From Lewinellaceae bacterium (lineage in GTDB: Bacteria > Bacteroidota > Bacteroidia > Chitinophagales > Saprospiraceae): a stretch of DNA of 64,000 bases. Numbering within the stretch: position 1 is the first letter of the stretch; each line of letters starts with the position of its first letter. Under the pieces are notes generated by a model. That model was not told the origin of the DNA. It ran no database searches and saw nothing but the letters and a program-made list of their open reading frames with translations. A program made the position numbers and the translations under genes. The stretch spans positions 248,001 through 312,000 of the forward strand of contig JADJOD010000004.1 in the NCBI GenBank assembly GCA_016713985.1, written 5' to 3'. This document shows positions 27,190 to 35,586 of this stretch, one piece after another.

Positions 27190-27858
27190 ATGAACTTCTT
27201 AACAATGACACCCCGCGTCAAAATCTGCTGCATCAGCAGCCTGGAAGAAGCCCAAACCGCCATCCGTTTCGGCGCCTCCGCCCTCGGGCTTGTGGGTCGT
27301 ATGCCCAGCGGCCCCGGCGTGATTACCGATGAATTGATCGCCTCGATTGCCCGGCGTGTGCCTCCGCCCGTCAGTACATTTCTACTGACCAGCGAAACGG
27401 ATGCGGGGGCAATCATTCAACACCATAAAAAAGTACACACCAACACCATTCAGATTGTAGATTCCTTACAATCAGGAACTTATCACGAAATCAGACAATC
27501 TATCGGGTCGGTGAAATTAGTGCAGGTGATCCACGTAACGGGTGAAGAATCGATTGATGAAGCCCAACGTATTGCTCCGGACGTAGACGCTATCCTGCTC
27601 GACAGCGGCAATCCCAAACTGGCGGTGAAAGAACTCGGCGGCACCGGCCGCACACATAATTGGATGATCAGCCGCCGCATCGTCGAGTCTGTTCCGGTAC
27701 CGGTTTTCCTGGCCGGCGGCCTGCGGCCTGACAATGTGCGGGCGGCTATAGATGCTGTTCAGCCGTTCGGCCTGGATTTGTGCAGTGGTGTGCGGACGGA
27801 CGGGAAACTGGACCCGCATAAGTTAGACCTGTTTTTCACGGTCCTGTCGAAAAATTGA
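27190..27858 (+). CDS. Phosphoribosylanthranilate isomerase-like protein
   Basis: ~222 residues with a TrpF-type (beta-alpha)8 barrel pattern: VKICCISSLEEA at the N-terminus with the catalytic Cys, AILLDSGN with the catalytic Asp, GGTGRTHNW, and phosphate-binding FLAGGLRPDNV and DLCSGV...DGKLDP. TrpF isomerises phosphoribosylanthranilate in tryptophan synthesis. Differences from standard TrpF: KICC in place of KICG, and no other trp gene nearby, so the natural substrate is uncertain. ATG 27190 follows GGAG by 4 nt; ATG 27205 is an alternative. Confidence 0.75.
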   Translation: MNFLTMTPRVKICCISSLEEAQTAIRFGASALGLVGRMPSGPGVITDELIASIARRVPPPVSTFLLTSETDAGAIIQHHKKVHTNTIQIVDSLQSGTYHEIRQSIGSVKLVQVIHVTGEESIDEAQRIAPDVDAILLDSGNPKLAVKELGGTGRTHNWMISRRIVESVPVPVFLAGGLRPDNVRAAIDAVQPFGLDLCSGVRTDGKLDPHKLDLFFTVLSKN

Positions 27859-27932
27859 ATGCAGTCGGCGATCCCCGGCAAAGGACGGAATGACCATAAT
27901 GACGTTATGACAAATTCTCCAACAACAACCCT

Positions 27933-27940
27933 TACTTTTG
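27933..27940 (+). promoter_or_regulatory. Predicted TAnnTTTG promoter element for lptE
   Basis: TACTTTTGCCG lies 53 nt before the lptE ATG at 27993, indicating that lptE, the following unknown gene and secG can be transcribed separately from the trpF-like gene. Confidence 0.5.
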
Positions 27941-27992
27941 CCGTTCAGGCATCGGAATCTGCAACCCAGCCGTTTTCCGGAAAACATTGAAC

Positions 27993-28502
27993 ATGAGTTT
28001 ACGTTTTTTGTCCGTTCTGTTATTGTTTCAGTTGCTGCTGTTCAGCGGTTGTTACACGCTTAAAGGTATTTCGATCGACCCACGTGTCACTACTTTTTCG
28101 GTGCGTACTTTTGAAACTGTTGCCACGAATGCCCCCCCTACCCTTTCTGTCGACTTTACCGAACGTTTGAAAGACAAAATGCGCTCGGAAACGCGCCTGC
28201 AATTAAAAACCGGCGAGGCCGATGTGGCGTTTTCCGGAAAAGTGATCGATTTTCGCGTGGTGCCCGTGGCGCCCAAACCGGGAGAACTGGTCGAGTTGAA
28301 CCAATTGGTCGTTGTGATACAAATCAGCGCGGAAAACATGAAGGAGGACAAGATCGAGTGGCCGAAAGAAAAAAGTTTCAGCCACTTTGCGGAATTCAGC
28401 AACACAGCGGACCTTCAGACCGTACAGGACAGGTTGCTCCAGGATGTTATTTACCCGCAATTGCTGGAAGATATCTTTAACTACTTTTTTAATAACTGGT
28501 AA
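27993..28502 (+). CDS. lptE: LptE-family LPS-assembly lipoprotein
   Basis: 169 residues with a lipoprotein signal (LLLFQLLLFSGC; lipidated Cys ~20) and the pattern of Bacteroidota LptE: CYTLKGISIDP, SVRTFETVATNAPPTL, RLKDKMRSETRLQL and a C-terminal FSNTADLQTVQDRLLQDVIYPQLLEDIFN. LptE plugs the LptD barrel that inserts lipopolysaccharide in the outer membrane. ATG 27993 is taken instead of TTG 27987 because it begins the signal peptide. It is followed 6 nt later by an unknown gene and then secG, an arrangement that looks like an envelope-biogenesis operon. Confidence 0.85.
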   Translation: MSLRFLSVLLLFQLLLFSGCYTLKGISIDPRVTTFSVRTFETVATNAPPTLSVDFTERLKDKMRSETRLQLKTGEADVAFSGKVIDFRVVPVAPKPGELVELNQLVVVIQISAENMKEDKIEWPKEKSFSHFAEFSNTADLQTVQDRLLQDVIYPQLLEDIFNYFFNNW

Positions 28503-28508
28503 AAAAAC

Positions 28509-29297
28509 TTGACGCAGGAACGTTTTCTCAAACTTCTGGACAACCCGGATTTGCTGTCCACCATCTCCTACGAGGAGTTGAAAACGACGGCATTATCGTA
28601 TCCGTATGCCCACAACCTGCGATACCTCCTGGCACTGAAGGCGCGTCAGGATGAGCACCCCGATGCCGACCGTGCACTGGTTACGGCATCAGTGTACAGT
28701 CTGGACCGGAAACAATTGTTTCTGCTGACCGCCCCGAAACAGTTGGCTCCGCAGCCCCTGAATATCACGGTGGAAGAACTGGTGCTGGAGTTAAAACCCA
28801 TCGAATCCGTACAGCGCGAATTGCAGGCCCTGGCTCCGCAGCCCCGCGTTGAAGAAGCGGCCCCGCCGGAAGCAAAAGAGGGCGTGGTGTCCGTTCCGTT
28901 GCCAGAAGCAACGCCCGAGATCGTTTTACCCCTCGAAACCGTCGAAAAAAAAGCCGTTCCGGAAACCCCGGAAGGTCACAAACTTACATTAAACCAGCCT
29001 TTTGTTGCCTGGATAAGCAAGTTCAACCCGCCGGTGCTGGAACAAGTGGAGCCGGTTACAACAATACCCGTAGTCCCCACGGAGGAGGAGGACGTTGCCA
29101 CTGCCGGACTCTCGGCCCATGAACTTGCCGAACGCAGCGTTGCAGAGAATAAAGACGTGATTTCAGAAACTCTGGCGCGTCTTTTGGCGAAACAAGGCTA
29201 TCGGGACAAAGCAATTCGTATGTATGAACGTCTTTGTTTGGCATTTCCCGAAAAAGACGCTTACTTTGCGGCCGAAATTGAAAAACTTAAAAAATAG
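28509..29297 (+). CDS. Unknown protein with proline/glutamate-rich middle and TPR-like end
   Basis: 262 residues. The N-terminus is helical (FLKLLDNPDLLSTISYEELKTTALSYPYAHNLRYLLALKA), the middle (~85-160) is rich in Pro, Glu and Val, and the C-terminus (~210-262) resembles a TPR unit (LARLLAKQGYRDKAIRMYERLCLAFPEKDAYFAAEIEKL). Proteins of this layout are common between lptE and secG in Bacteroidota but have no assigned role. The only start compatible with the short gap after lptE is TTG 28509, so the start is uncertain. Confidence 0.65.
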   Translation: MTQERFLKLLDNPDLLSTISYEELKTTALSYPYAHNLRYLLALKARQDEHPDADRALVTASVYSLDRKQLFLLTAPKQLAPQPLNITVEELVLELKPIESVQRELQALAPQPRVEEAAPPEAKEGVVSVPLPEATPEIVLPLETVEKKAVPETPEGHKLTLNQPFVAWISKFNPPVLEQVEPVTTIPVVPTEEEDVATAGLSAHELAERSVAENKDVISETLARLLAKQGYRDKAIRMYERLCLAFPEKDAYFAAEIEKLKK

Positions 29298-29303
29298 ACA
29301 ACG

Positions 29304-29573
29304 ATGTTATCTACTCTTGCCGTATTGATTGCCTGCGTGAGCGTCCTGCTGATGGCGGCTGTTTTGATCCAGAATCCCAAAGGCGGCGGCATCGACCCCA
29401 CTTTCGGCGGACAGGCTCAGCAACTTTTTGGCGCGGCGCGTTCCACCGATTTTATTGAAAAAGCCACCTGGGTATTGGCCGGCACATTGGTTGTTCTGTG
29501 TGTGGTAGCCGTACTTACCGTAGGCACCGGCGGACCGGTTGCTCCGACCGATATTCCCCTGCAGTCCCGCTAA
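29304..29573 (+). CDS. secG: Preprotein translocase subunit SecG
   Basis: 89 residues with the SecG layout: two membrane helices (LAVLIACVSVLLMAAVLIQ and WVLAGTLVVLCVVAVLTV) around the conserved QNPKGGGIDPTFGGQAQQLFGA cytosolic loop. SecG is the accessory subunit of the SecYEG channel and helps SecA cycling. Six nt after the upstream gene and last in the lptE-unknown-secG unit. Its end is followed by a large inverted repeat. Confidence 0.93.
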   Translation: MLSTLAVLIACVSVLLMAAVLIQNPKGGGIDPTFGGQAQQLFGAARSTDFIEKATWVLAGTLVVLCVVAVLTVGTGGPVAPTDIPLQSR

Positions 29574-29634
29574 AAGACGACGGCGTTCCCATTGCCTGTC
29601 AGGAAGATTACTGTACCGGGTCCAAAAAATAAAA

Positions 29635-29796
29635 GAGGGCGTCCTGTAAGTCATTGAAAATTGGTCATTGAACATTGATCAGTGTACATTTTTTGAATTT
29701 TAAATTAAAAATCAATAATTTAAAAATTCAAAAAATAATTAATGTACAATTTTCAATGCCCAATGACCAATTTTCAATGGCTTACGAGACGCCCTC
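29635..29796. terminator. Large inverted repeat between convergent secG and glucosaminidase genes
   Basis: GAGGGCGTC at 29635 pairs with GACGCCCTC at 29788-29796. Further in, GTAAGTCATTGAAAATTGGTCATTG pairs with a near-complement, and an AT-rich core also pairs (ttttttgaatt against aattcaaaaaa). The total span is ~160 nt. Words such as cattgaaaattgg are reiterated within each arm. It is probably a bidirectional terminator. Confidence 0.7.
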
Positions 29797-29837
29797 CTTC
29801 GTTATTGAATAAACTGGGTACTTCAAACGCGCCGTTG

Positions 29838-30665
29838 TTACATCCGATCGTATCGGTCCAATCCCATCATTTGTATGATAGCGATGAGTTTGGCGCCGTA
29901 TTTTTTATCGGTGGCATATCCCGCTTCGGCCAGTCCGTTTGCCCAATTGCGGTAATCGGAAGTGCCGAGTTCAAACAGGTGCCTGTAACGGCTGCCTTTT
30001 TTTATAAACTGGCTATGCGCGCGAAAACTTCCCCAGGCGGTAGCGTATTTTACAAAAAAATCTTTGTGCGAATCGTCGGTAAAATTGGCGCAATGTCCTC
30101 TTTTACAACGTTTTGAGAAACACTTGATACCAAAGTGATTGTTAACGGATTCTGCAAGCCGGCTTTCACCCGCATTACTTTCCAGCAAGGCCTGAGCCAG
30201 GGTGACACTGGCTGGAATGCCGAATTTGTGCATTTCGGCGACGGCCAGAGGTGCAAAACGTTCGGCATAATTTTTACATTTTAATACCCGCTCTTCCACA
30301 TCCGTTTTTTTCACCTTGTTCCGGAGGGCAAAAGCGGGGTCCATGGCAAAAGTTACGTTGTTCAGCGCACCCGGCGGCACTTCCACCCCGACTTCCGGGA
30401 ATTGTTTTTCTTGTTCCGGGCGTTGAATACTAAAGTCGAACAAGGTAGCCCGGACCCGCTCTCCACCCGGCTGACTGCTGTACTCGCCCGTGCTGACAGG
30501 TCCCAGTACAATGGAAATTTTATCACTCCACATGATATAGGCGATGGCGGTCAGCAATAAAAGTTTCCAGAGGACCTGTTCCTGGAAAAATTCGTTTTTG
30601 AACTGCCCGGACGCCGGTACCCTGCTGTGATTGTAAGTGGTAAAGGCATGGTTCGAGATGGCCAT
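29838..30665 (-). CDS. Membrane-anchored glucosaminidase-domain protein (FlgJ/GH73-like)
   Basis: 275 residues from ATG 30665 (MAISNHAFTTYNHS), preferred over an upstream in-frame start. One membrane anchor (VLWKLLLLTAIAYIMW, ~35-50) is followed by a linker and a C-terminal glucosaminidase domain: GIPASVTLAQALLESNAGESRLA with the catalytic Glu, NNHFGIKC, and FRAHSQFI...RYRHLFEL. Such enzymes cut the glycan strands of peptidoglycan in the periplasm during growth or remodelling. KCFSKRCKRGHCANF is an unusual cysteine-rich loop. It is convergent with secG. Confidence 0.85.
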   Translation of the reverse strand: MAISNHAFTTYNHSRVPASGQFKNEFFQEQVLWKLLLLTAIAYIMWSDKISIVLGPVSTGEYSSQPGGERVRATLFDFSIQRPEQEKQFPEVGVEVPPGALNNVTFAMDPAFALRNKVKKTDVEERVLKCKNYAERFAPLAVAEMHKFGIPASVTLAQALLESNAGESRLAESVNNHFGIKCFSKRCKRGHCANFTDDSHKDFFVKYATAWGSFRAHSQFIKKGSRYRHLFELGTSDYRNWANGLAEAGYATDKKYGAKLIAIIQMMGLDRYDRM

Positions 30666-30841
30666 AACGTGTAGAAATGTTTGAATAGTGAGGAACTGGA
30701 TCAATTTACAGCACAAATTAAAACACATTGTTTTTAATAAACAAACATTTTGTTTTTTATTTTCTTCACCTGCGAGCCCGCAGGCATACCGGAAAGTGTT
30801 TGTATTATTCTGAACGGGTCGTTGTTATTATAGGAAAAATC

Positions 30842-30849
30842 TATTTTTG
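30842..30849 (+). promoter_or_regulatory. Predicted TAnnTTTG promoter element
   Basis: TATTTTTGCGCC is ~100 nt before the BadF-type kinase start at 30950 and would also serve pfkA. Confidence 0.5.
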
Positions 30850-30949
30850 CGCCATTCGTGTAATTTTTACAAATAGTCATCGGCGAGAAGCGCATACCTT
30901 CGGAATTCACTCTGACACTTCGCTCAAGCCATAAGCATCAAATCGAAAT

Positions 30950-31795
30950 ATGGTCATTATTGCCGATTGTGGTTCCACCAAATCCGACTGGTTGCTCATT
31001 CATGGCGGGCGCGACCAGCAACTCGAAAATACCGTCGGGTTCAGTCCGTTTTTTCATTCAACGGATGAAATCCTGTCCATTCTGAAAACCCAGTTGCTCC
31101 CAAAACTCCAGCCGGAAACGGTTCGCGAAATATTTTTTTATGGCACCGGCGTGCACGACGAATACCGCGCGGAGATTGTGGCGGCGGCGCTGAGGGCGGC
31201 ATTTCCCAACGCCAAGGTGGAAGTGGAACACGATCTGCTGGCATCTGCCCGGGCCACCTGCGGCCACAATGCGGGTATCGCCTGCATTTTGGGCACGGGA
31301 TCCAACAGCTGCTACTACGACGGGCAGCAGATTCTGGACAACGTACCTTCCCTCGGCTGGTTGCTGGGCGATGAAGGCAGCGGAACACACCTGGGAAAAG
31401 CATTGGTCAGGGCCAAGTTTTACCGGGAGTTGCCCGCCGATCTGAATACCGCTTTTGACACCGCTTTTCCGGAAGGGATGGATGCGATCAAAGACCGGGT
31501 GTACGAAAAAAATGCAAACGCATACCTGGCGTCTTTTACCCGTTTTCTCGGCGATCACATTCAACATCCTTTTATTCAAAATATGGTAGCGGCGTGCCTC
31601 GGTGAATTTTTGGACCGCCATGTTTGCAAATACGGAGGGTACCAGCACGTTCCGATCCATTTTGTCGGCTCCATCGCGCACCATTTTCAGGATGTCCTGA
31701 TGAAATGTATGGAGGAACGGCGTTTAAAACCCGGCGTCGTCGTACGCAAACCAATTTATCCTCTTGCAGATTACCACCTGCATCCAACTGATTAA
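30950..31795 (+). CDS. BadF/BadG/BcrA/BcrD-type ATPase, N-acetylglucosamine kinase-like
   Basis: 281 residues of the ASKHA fold. The phosphate-1 loop is IADCGSTKSDW at the N-terminus, and the second phosphate/sugar region is ACILGTGSNSCYYDG followed by LGWLLGDEGSGTHLGKAL. In Bacteroidota this family is usually annotated as GlcNAc kinase-like and would phosphorylate an amino sugar released in cell-wall recycling. Substrate is not provable from sequence. It lies 9 nt before pfkA on the same strand, which suggests a shared sugar-entry/glycolysis transcript. Confidence 0.85.
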   Translation: MVIIADCGSTKSDWLLIHGGRDQQLENTVGFSPFFHSTDEILSILKTQLLPKLQPETVREIFFYGTGVHDEYRAEIVAAALRAAFPNAKVEVEHDLLASARATCGHNAGIACILGTGSNSCYYDGQQILDNVPSLGWLLGDEGSGTHLGKALVRAKFYRELPADLNTAFDTAFPEGMDAIKDRVYEKNANAYLASFTRFLGDHIQHPFIQNMVAACLGEFLDRHVCKYGGYQHVPIHFVGSIAHHFQDVLMKCMEERRLKPGVVVRKPIYPLADYHLHPTD

Positions 31796-31804
31796 GAATA
31801 TTTT

Positions 31805-32794
31805 ATGACGAAAGAAATAAAGCGTGTTGCCGTATTTACCTCCGGAGGTGATGCCCCCGGCATGAACGCTGCTATCCGCGCAATTGTCCGCAACGCTTTC
31901 AACAACGATCTCCATATTTACGGCATCATGCGGGGTTATGAAGGCATGATCGACGGCAATATCAAAAGGCTGGAGACCTCCGATGTGAGCAATATCATTC
32001 ACCGCGGGGGCACCATGCTGAAAACTGCCCGCAGCCAGCGGTTTATGACGCCGGAAGGCCGGAAACTGGCCTATGAAAACCTCGTGGACAGCGATATCGA
32101 CGGCCTCATCGCCATCGGCGGCAACGGTACGTTTACCGGTGCGTCTAAATTTATGGAAGAATATCCCGACATCCCGATCGTCGGGCTGCCGGGCACGATC
32201 GACAACGACCTGTTCGGCACCGATTTTACGATCGGGTTCGATACCGCGGTCAATACGGCCGTGCAGGCCGTGGACAAGATCCGCGACACCGCCGACTCGC
32301 ACAACCGCTTGTTTTTTGTGGAGGTGATGGGGCGGCACTCGGGTTTTATCGCCCTGCACACGGCCATTGCGGGCGGAGCCGGCGGCGTGGTGATCCCGGA
32401 AGAAGAATTTTCCTTAGACGACGTCGTCAAACTCCTGAAACGCGGCGCCAAACGCTCCAAATTGTTCAGTATCGTCATCGTCGCCGAAGGCAACCAAATG
32501 GGAACGGTGTACGACATCGCCAAACAGGTGGAGGAGCATATCGACTTCTGCGACGATATCAAGGTAACGGTGATCGGTCACCTGCAACGCGGCGGCTCAC
32601 CTTCTTCGTTTGACCGGGTGCTGGCGAGTGTACTCGGATTTGCCTCCGTAGAAGCGCTTCTGGCGGGAAAAACGGGCGTTATGGCCGGTTTGCGCAACAA
32701 TAATGTGCATTATACCCCTTTTACTGAAGCCATTTCAAAAAGTAAACCTTTGAACAAGGACTTGCTGCGGATGGCGCATATTCTGGCGCAATAA
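31805..32794 (+). CDS. pfkA: 6-phosphofructokinase
   Basis: 329 residues of the PfkA family (glycolysis: fructose-6-phosphate to fructose-1,6-bisphosphate). Signatures: FTSGGDAPGMNAAIRA at the N-terminus, GLPGTIDNDLFGTD with the catalytic TIDND, EVMGRHSG, and LGHLQRGG-like VIGHLQRGGSPSSFDR. The nucleotide loop is IGGNGTFTGA, with Asn where most ATP-dependent enzymes have Asp (GGDGS/T). The PPi-dependent type normally has GGDD, so ATP use is still favoured. Second gene after the BadF-type kinase. Confidence 0.95.
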   Translation: MTKEIKRVAVFTSGGDAPGMNAAIRAIVRNAFNNDLHIYGIMRGYEGMIDGNIKRLETSDVSNIIHRGGTMLKTARSQRFMTPEGRKLAYENLVDSDIDGLIAIGGNGTFTGASKFMEEYPDIPIVGLPGTIDNDLFGTDFTIGFDTAVNTAVQAVDKIRDTADSHNRLFFVEVMGRHSGFIALHTAIAGGAGGVVIPEEEFSLDDVVKLLKRGAKRSKLFSIVIVAEGNQMGTVYDIAKQVEEHIDFCDDIKVTVIGHLQRGGSPSSFDRVLASVLGFASVEALLAGKTGVMAGLRNNNVHYTPFTEAISKSKPLNKDLLRMAHILAQ

Positions 32795-32870
32795 CCCAAT
32801 TTTGTCGTTATGTGCGCCGGCCGTTATCTTGCTCCGTAACGTGTATATCCCGGCAGAGTAACGCGTGTAT

Positions 32871-34642
32871 TTATCGCCACAACATCAGGTCCTGTACCAG
32901 GGCGCCTTCCTGGAAGTGGCCGGTTTCGTCGGACAATTCATATTGGACCGAAACGATATAAACCCCTGGTTGTGCGGGTTTTTGTTTAAAAAATCCCGTC
33001 CAGTGCGCATCGGGCGCATCACTTTCAAATACTTTTTCACCCCAGCGGTTGTATACCGCCATCCGGAGTTGCCGGAACACACAGTTGCTGAAGGGTTCGA
33101 ACCGGTCGTTTTGGCCGTCGTCATTCGGGCTAAAGGCATTGGGCAGGTAAACGGTGCAATCGCAGGGTTCTTTCAACAATTCGTATTCGTAAGTGACCGG
33201 GAACAGGCAATTATTGTTCGAGGCCCGGTACACCCCGGGGAAATCCAGCCGGCGCGGGTTTCCCGTATACCCGTCTTCCCAATACACGCCGGGGGCCGGC
33301 AAAACGACCCGCCAACTTTCTCCGCACAACAACAAACTGTCCTCCCGAACAATATGTGTCGCCGACAGGTCGCAGAACTCCTGAAAATCAGGGGAAAAAG
33401 GTTCGGATAAAATAACGGCATCCAGCCTGGTCATCTTCAATTCCGAAATATCGGGCTCCAGCGGACTGAATCCGATGTATATGTCGTTGGTGGTCCATGC
33501 CTGAAACGGCTCCACGCAAAACATTCCCCTGAGGTGGAATCAAACGGAAATTGCATCAGAAATCCCGGTTCGTCGGCGGGCGCCGTGTACAGGTCGGTAT
33601 TGCCCAGGAGATGCACCACGTTTCTTTCCTCGTCGACGGACAGCCGGAGTGCGGCCGAATGAAAAGTGTGCGGGATGTCCAGTCTTTTTTGCTCCAGCAC
33701 CGTGCCGGCGGGTGAAAGAACGAGAAAACAGGGGTAACTTTCTCCGGCGCCCGGGTGGTTGTACACCACGAAAAGGTTCCCGCCCGGCAATATTTCCACA
33801 TCTGCGGCAAAACGGGTGGACGGGAAACGGGCGCTTTTCCAGGCTAACTGGCCGTTCAGGTCCATTTTATAAAAAAAACTGTGGTCGTCGTGGTGGAATT
33901 CGAACAGGTAGCCATCCGCCAATTCAAAGGGGCCTGCAACCGGGAACGAGCCCAGGTCTGTTTTAAGGGTGTTGGCCCACTGAAGATCGCCCTGATCGTC
34001 TAATTTGACCAAATAGGGCCCCGAACGGCATAAAAAACCGCCGTCATCGGTGAAAACGGCGTCGCCAACCGATTCGAAAGGGGCAAATACCCGGCCCGCC
34101 AGAAAGTTCAGGTCGTCATCAAATATCGAAACATAGCCGTGTTTTTGGGTTGCCCATCCCAGCAACAGACCGTAGGCCATGATCCGGCCGTTCTGCCAGT
34201 CAATGGAAAAAGTAAAGTGATCCACCGTGCCACCCTGAAAAAGGCGGAAACGTTCAATTTCACCGGATTTATCCAGTTTCAGCAAAAAGATGAACTCATC
34301 AAATGCCTCGTAAGCGCTGCCGTACAGAAGAATATCGCCGTTTTCATTGATTTCCAAATCTTTGAGTTCCAGGTAGTTTTGTTTCCAGCGATACTTTTTT
34401 GCCCAGACAACGTTGCCGCACTTGTCCATTCTGCTCAGGCAAATTCCACGGTCCGGCGCCGTATTCAACCCGTTTTGTGAGGTTTCTGCGATCAGAACGT
34501 CGCCGTTCCGGAACCGGGACAACTTTTTCTGATACGACCTTTCAGGCTTTTCCAACAGCCGGAAGTAGCCCTGGGAAAAAAGCGGTTCGCCCAAACTAAT
34601 CAGGCAGAACCCCAAAATGCCGATAAACCGGAGTGATTTCAT
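32871..34642 (-). CDS. Secreted protein with gliding-motility/T9SS type B C-terminal domain, one frameshift
   Basis: ~590 residues reconstructed from ATG 34642, where a signal peptide begins (MKSLRFIGILGFCLISLGEPLFSQ). The large N-terminal part has repeated beta-propeller-like strands (GDILLYGSAYEAFDEFIFLLKL, GNLFVVYNHPGAGESY). The end is a type B sorting domain (VYLPNAFSPNDDGQNDRFEPF...MAVYNRWGEKVFES...). The frame breaks at the C/G run near 33525-33529; one extra G (minus strand) joins DSTSG to GMFCVEPFQAW. Expected on the surface or outside the cell. It stands alone, convergent with pfkA. Confidence 0.82.
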
Positions 34643-34697
34643 CAGCCAAATATCTGAAACCGGTTTGGTACATCCTAAAAAACGGGGCTGATCCGGA

Positions 34698-34741
34698 TAA
34701 AAAAGAATCCCTCGTGAAATGACTTTCACGGGGGATTCCTG
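34698..34741 (-). terminator. Rho-independent terminator of the Lrp-type gene
   Basis: On the minus strand GAATCCCCCGTGAAA and TTTCACGAGGGATTC form a 15-bp stem with a 4-nt loop, followed by TTTTTT. It lies 20 nt after the regulator's stop codon. Confidence 0.8.
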
Positions 34742-34761
34742 TTTCAACTGAGGAGACGGGT

Positions 34762-35241
34762 TTATTTTTCGTCGTAATTGTAGGGCAGGATTTTAGAATC
34801 CTTCACCGTTGAAAGGGTCATCAACGTCTTCAAGCGTTCAATCTCCTCAATCTGGCTGATCGTTTTGAACAACAATTGCTCATAGGTGGGAATGTCGCGG
34901 CAAACGATTTTCATCAGAAAATCGGCTTCACCGGTGATGATGTAACATTCGGTCACCTCGTCGATCTGGGAAATCTTTTCGAGGAAACTGTTCAGGGCGT
35001 TTTCTTTTTTCCAGGCCAGCGACACCAGTACAAAAGTTTTCACGTTGAGGCCCATCATCTGCGGATTCACCTGGGCGTGGTAACTTTGAATAATATCGCT
35101 TTGTTCCAGTTTTTTTACCCGTTCCAGCGTGGGAGCAGGGGAAAGGCCGATTTTTTTGGAAAGGTCGAGGTTGGTGATTTTGCTGTTTTCCTGTAAAATC
35201 TTGAGGATTTTCAGGTCTATTTTATCGAGTTTCTCTGACAT
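34762..35241 (-). CDS. Lrp/AsnC-family transcriptional regulator
   Basis: 159 residues. The N-terminal helix-turn-helix (LDKIDLKILKILQENSKITNLDLSKKIGLSPAPTLERVKKLE) and the C-terminal RAM domain (VTECYIITGEADFLMKIVCRD) are both complete. Members sense amino acids and control amino-acid metabolism. The next gene upstream on the same strand is a glutamate dehydrogenase with its own terminator and promoter spacing, so regulation of it is plausible but unproven. Confidence 0.93.
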   Translation of the reverse strand: MSEKLDKIDLKILKILQENSKITNLDLSKKIGLSPAPTLERVKKLEQSDIIQSYHAQVNPQMMGLNVKTFVLVSLAWKKENALNSFLEKISQIDEVTECYIITGEADFLMKIVCRDIPTYEQLLFKTISQIEEIERLKTLMTLSTVKDSKILPYNYDEK

Positions 35242-35287
35242 AGCGAGACTGTGTTATGAAATTTTATTTCGGTTCGTAAAATTTCCC

Positions 35288-35295
35288 CAAAGGTA
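35288..35295 (-). promoter_or_regulatory. Predicted TAnnTTTG promoter element for the Lrp-type gene
   Basis: The minus strand reads TACCTTTG, about 47 nt before the ATG at 35241. Confidence 0.5.
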
Positions 35296-35463
35296 GGGCG
35301 ATAAAAAATTATGTGCAAGCAAAACCCGAATAAACCTTTGTAAATTTTGTTAATAAAGCGTTTTTGTCCTTCAGAGACGATTGCTCCCGGGGCGCCGGGC
35401 ATTCATTTCCCGAAATCGCCAAAATATATTTGTTAAAAACGGTTGCCGACCCGACAAAAAAAC

Positions 35464-35530
35464 GAAAAGGTTGAATCATCGGATTGCCGGCATCAAACTG
35501 CCAAACAAATCCTTCTGATTCAACCTTTTT
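35464..35530 (-). terminator. Inverted repeat downstream of glutamate dehydrogenase
   Basis: AAAAGGTTGAATCA (35465-35478) pairs with TGATTCAACCTTTT (35516-35529) around a ~38-nt loop, 57 nt after the gene's stop. The arms end in A/T runs on both sides. The rest of 35242-35586 shows only the Lrp promoter. Confidence 0.55.
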
Positions 35531-35586
35531 CCAAAGTATTGTCCCTTTCCAAATATAAAAATCAGAAAAGAACCTGATTCGGTCGA

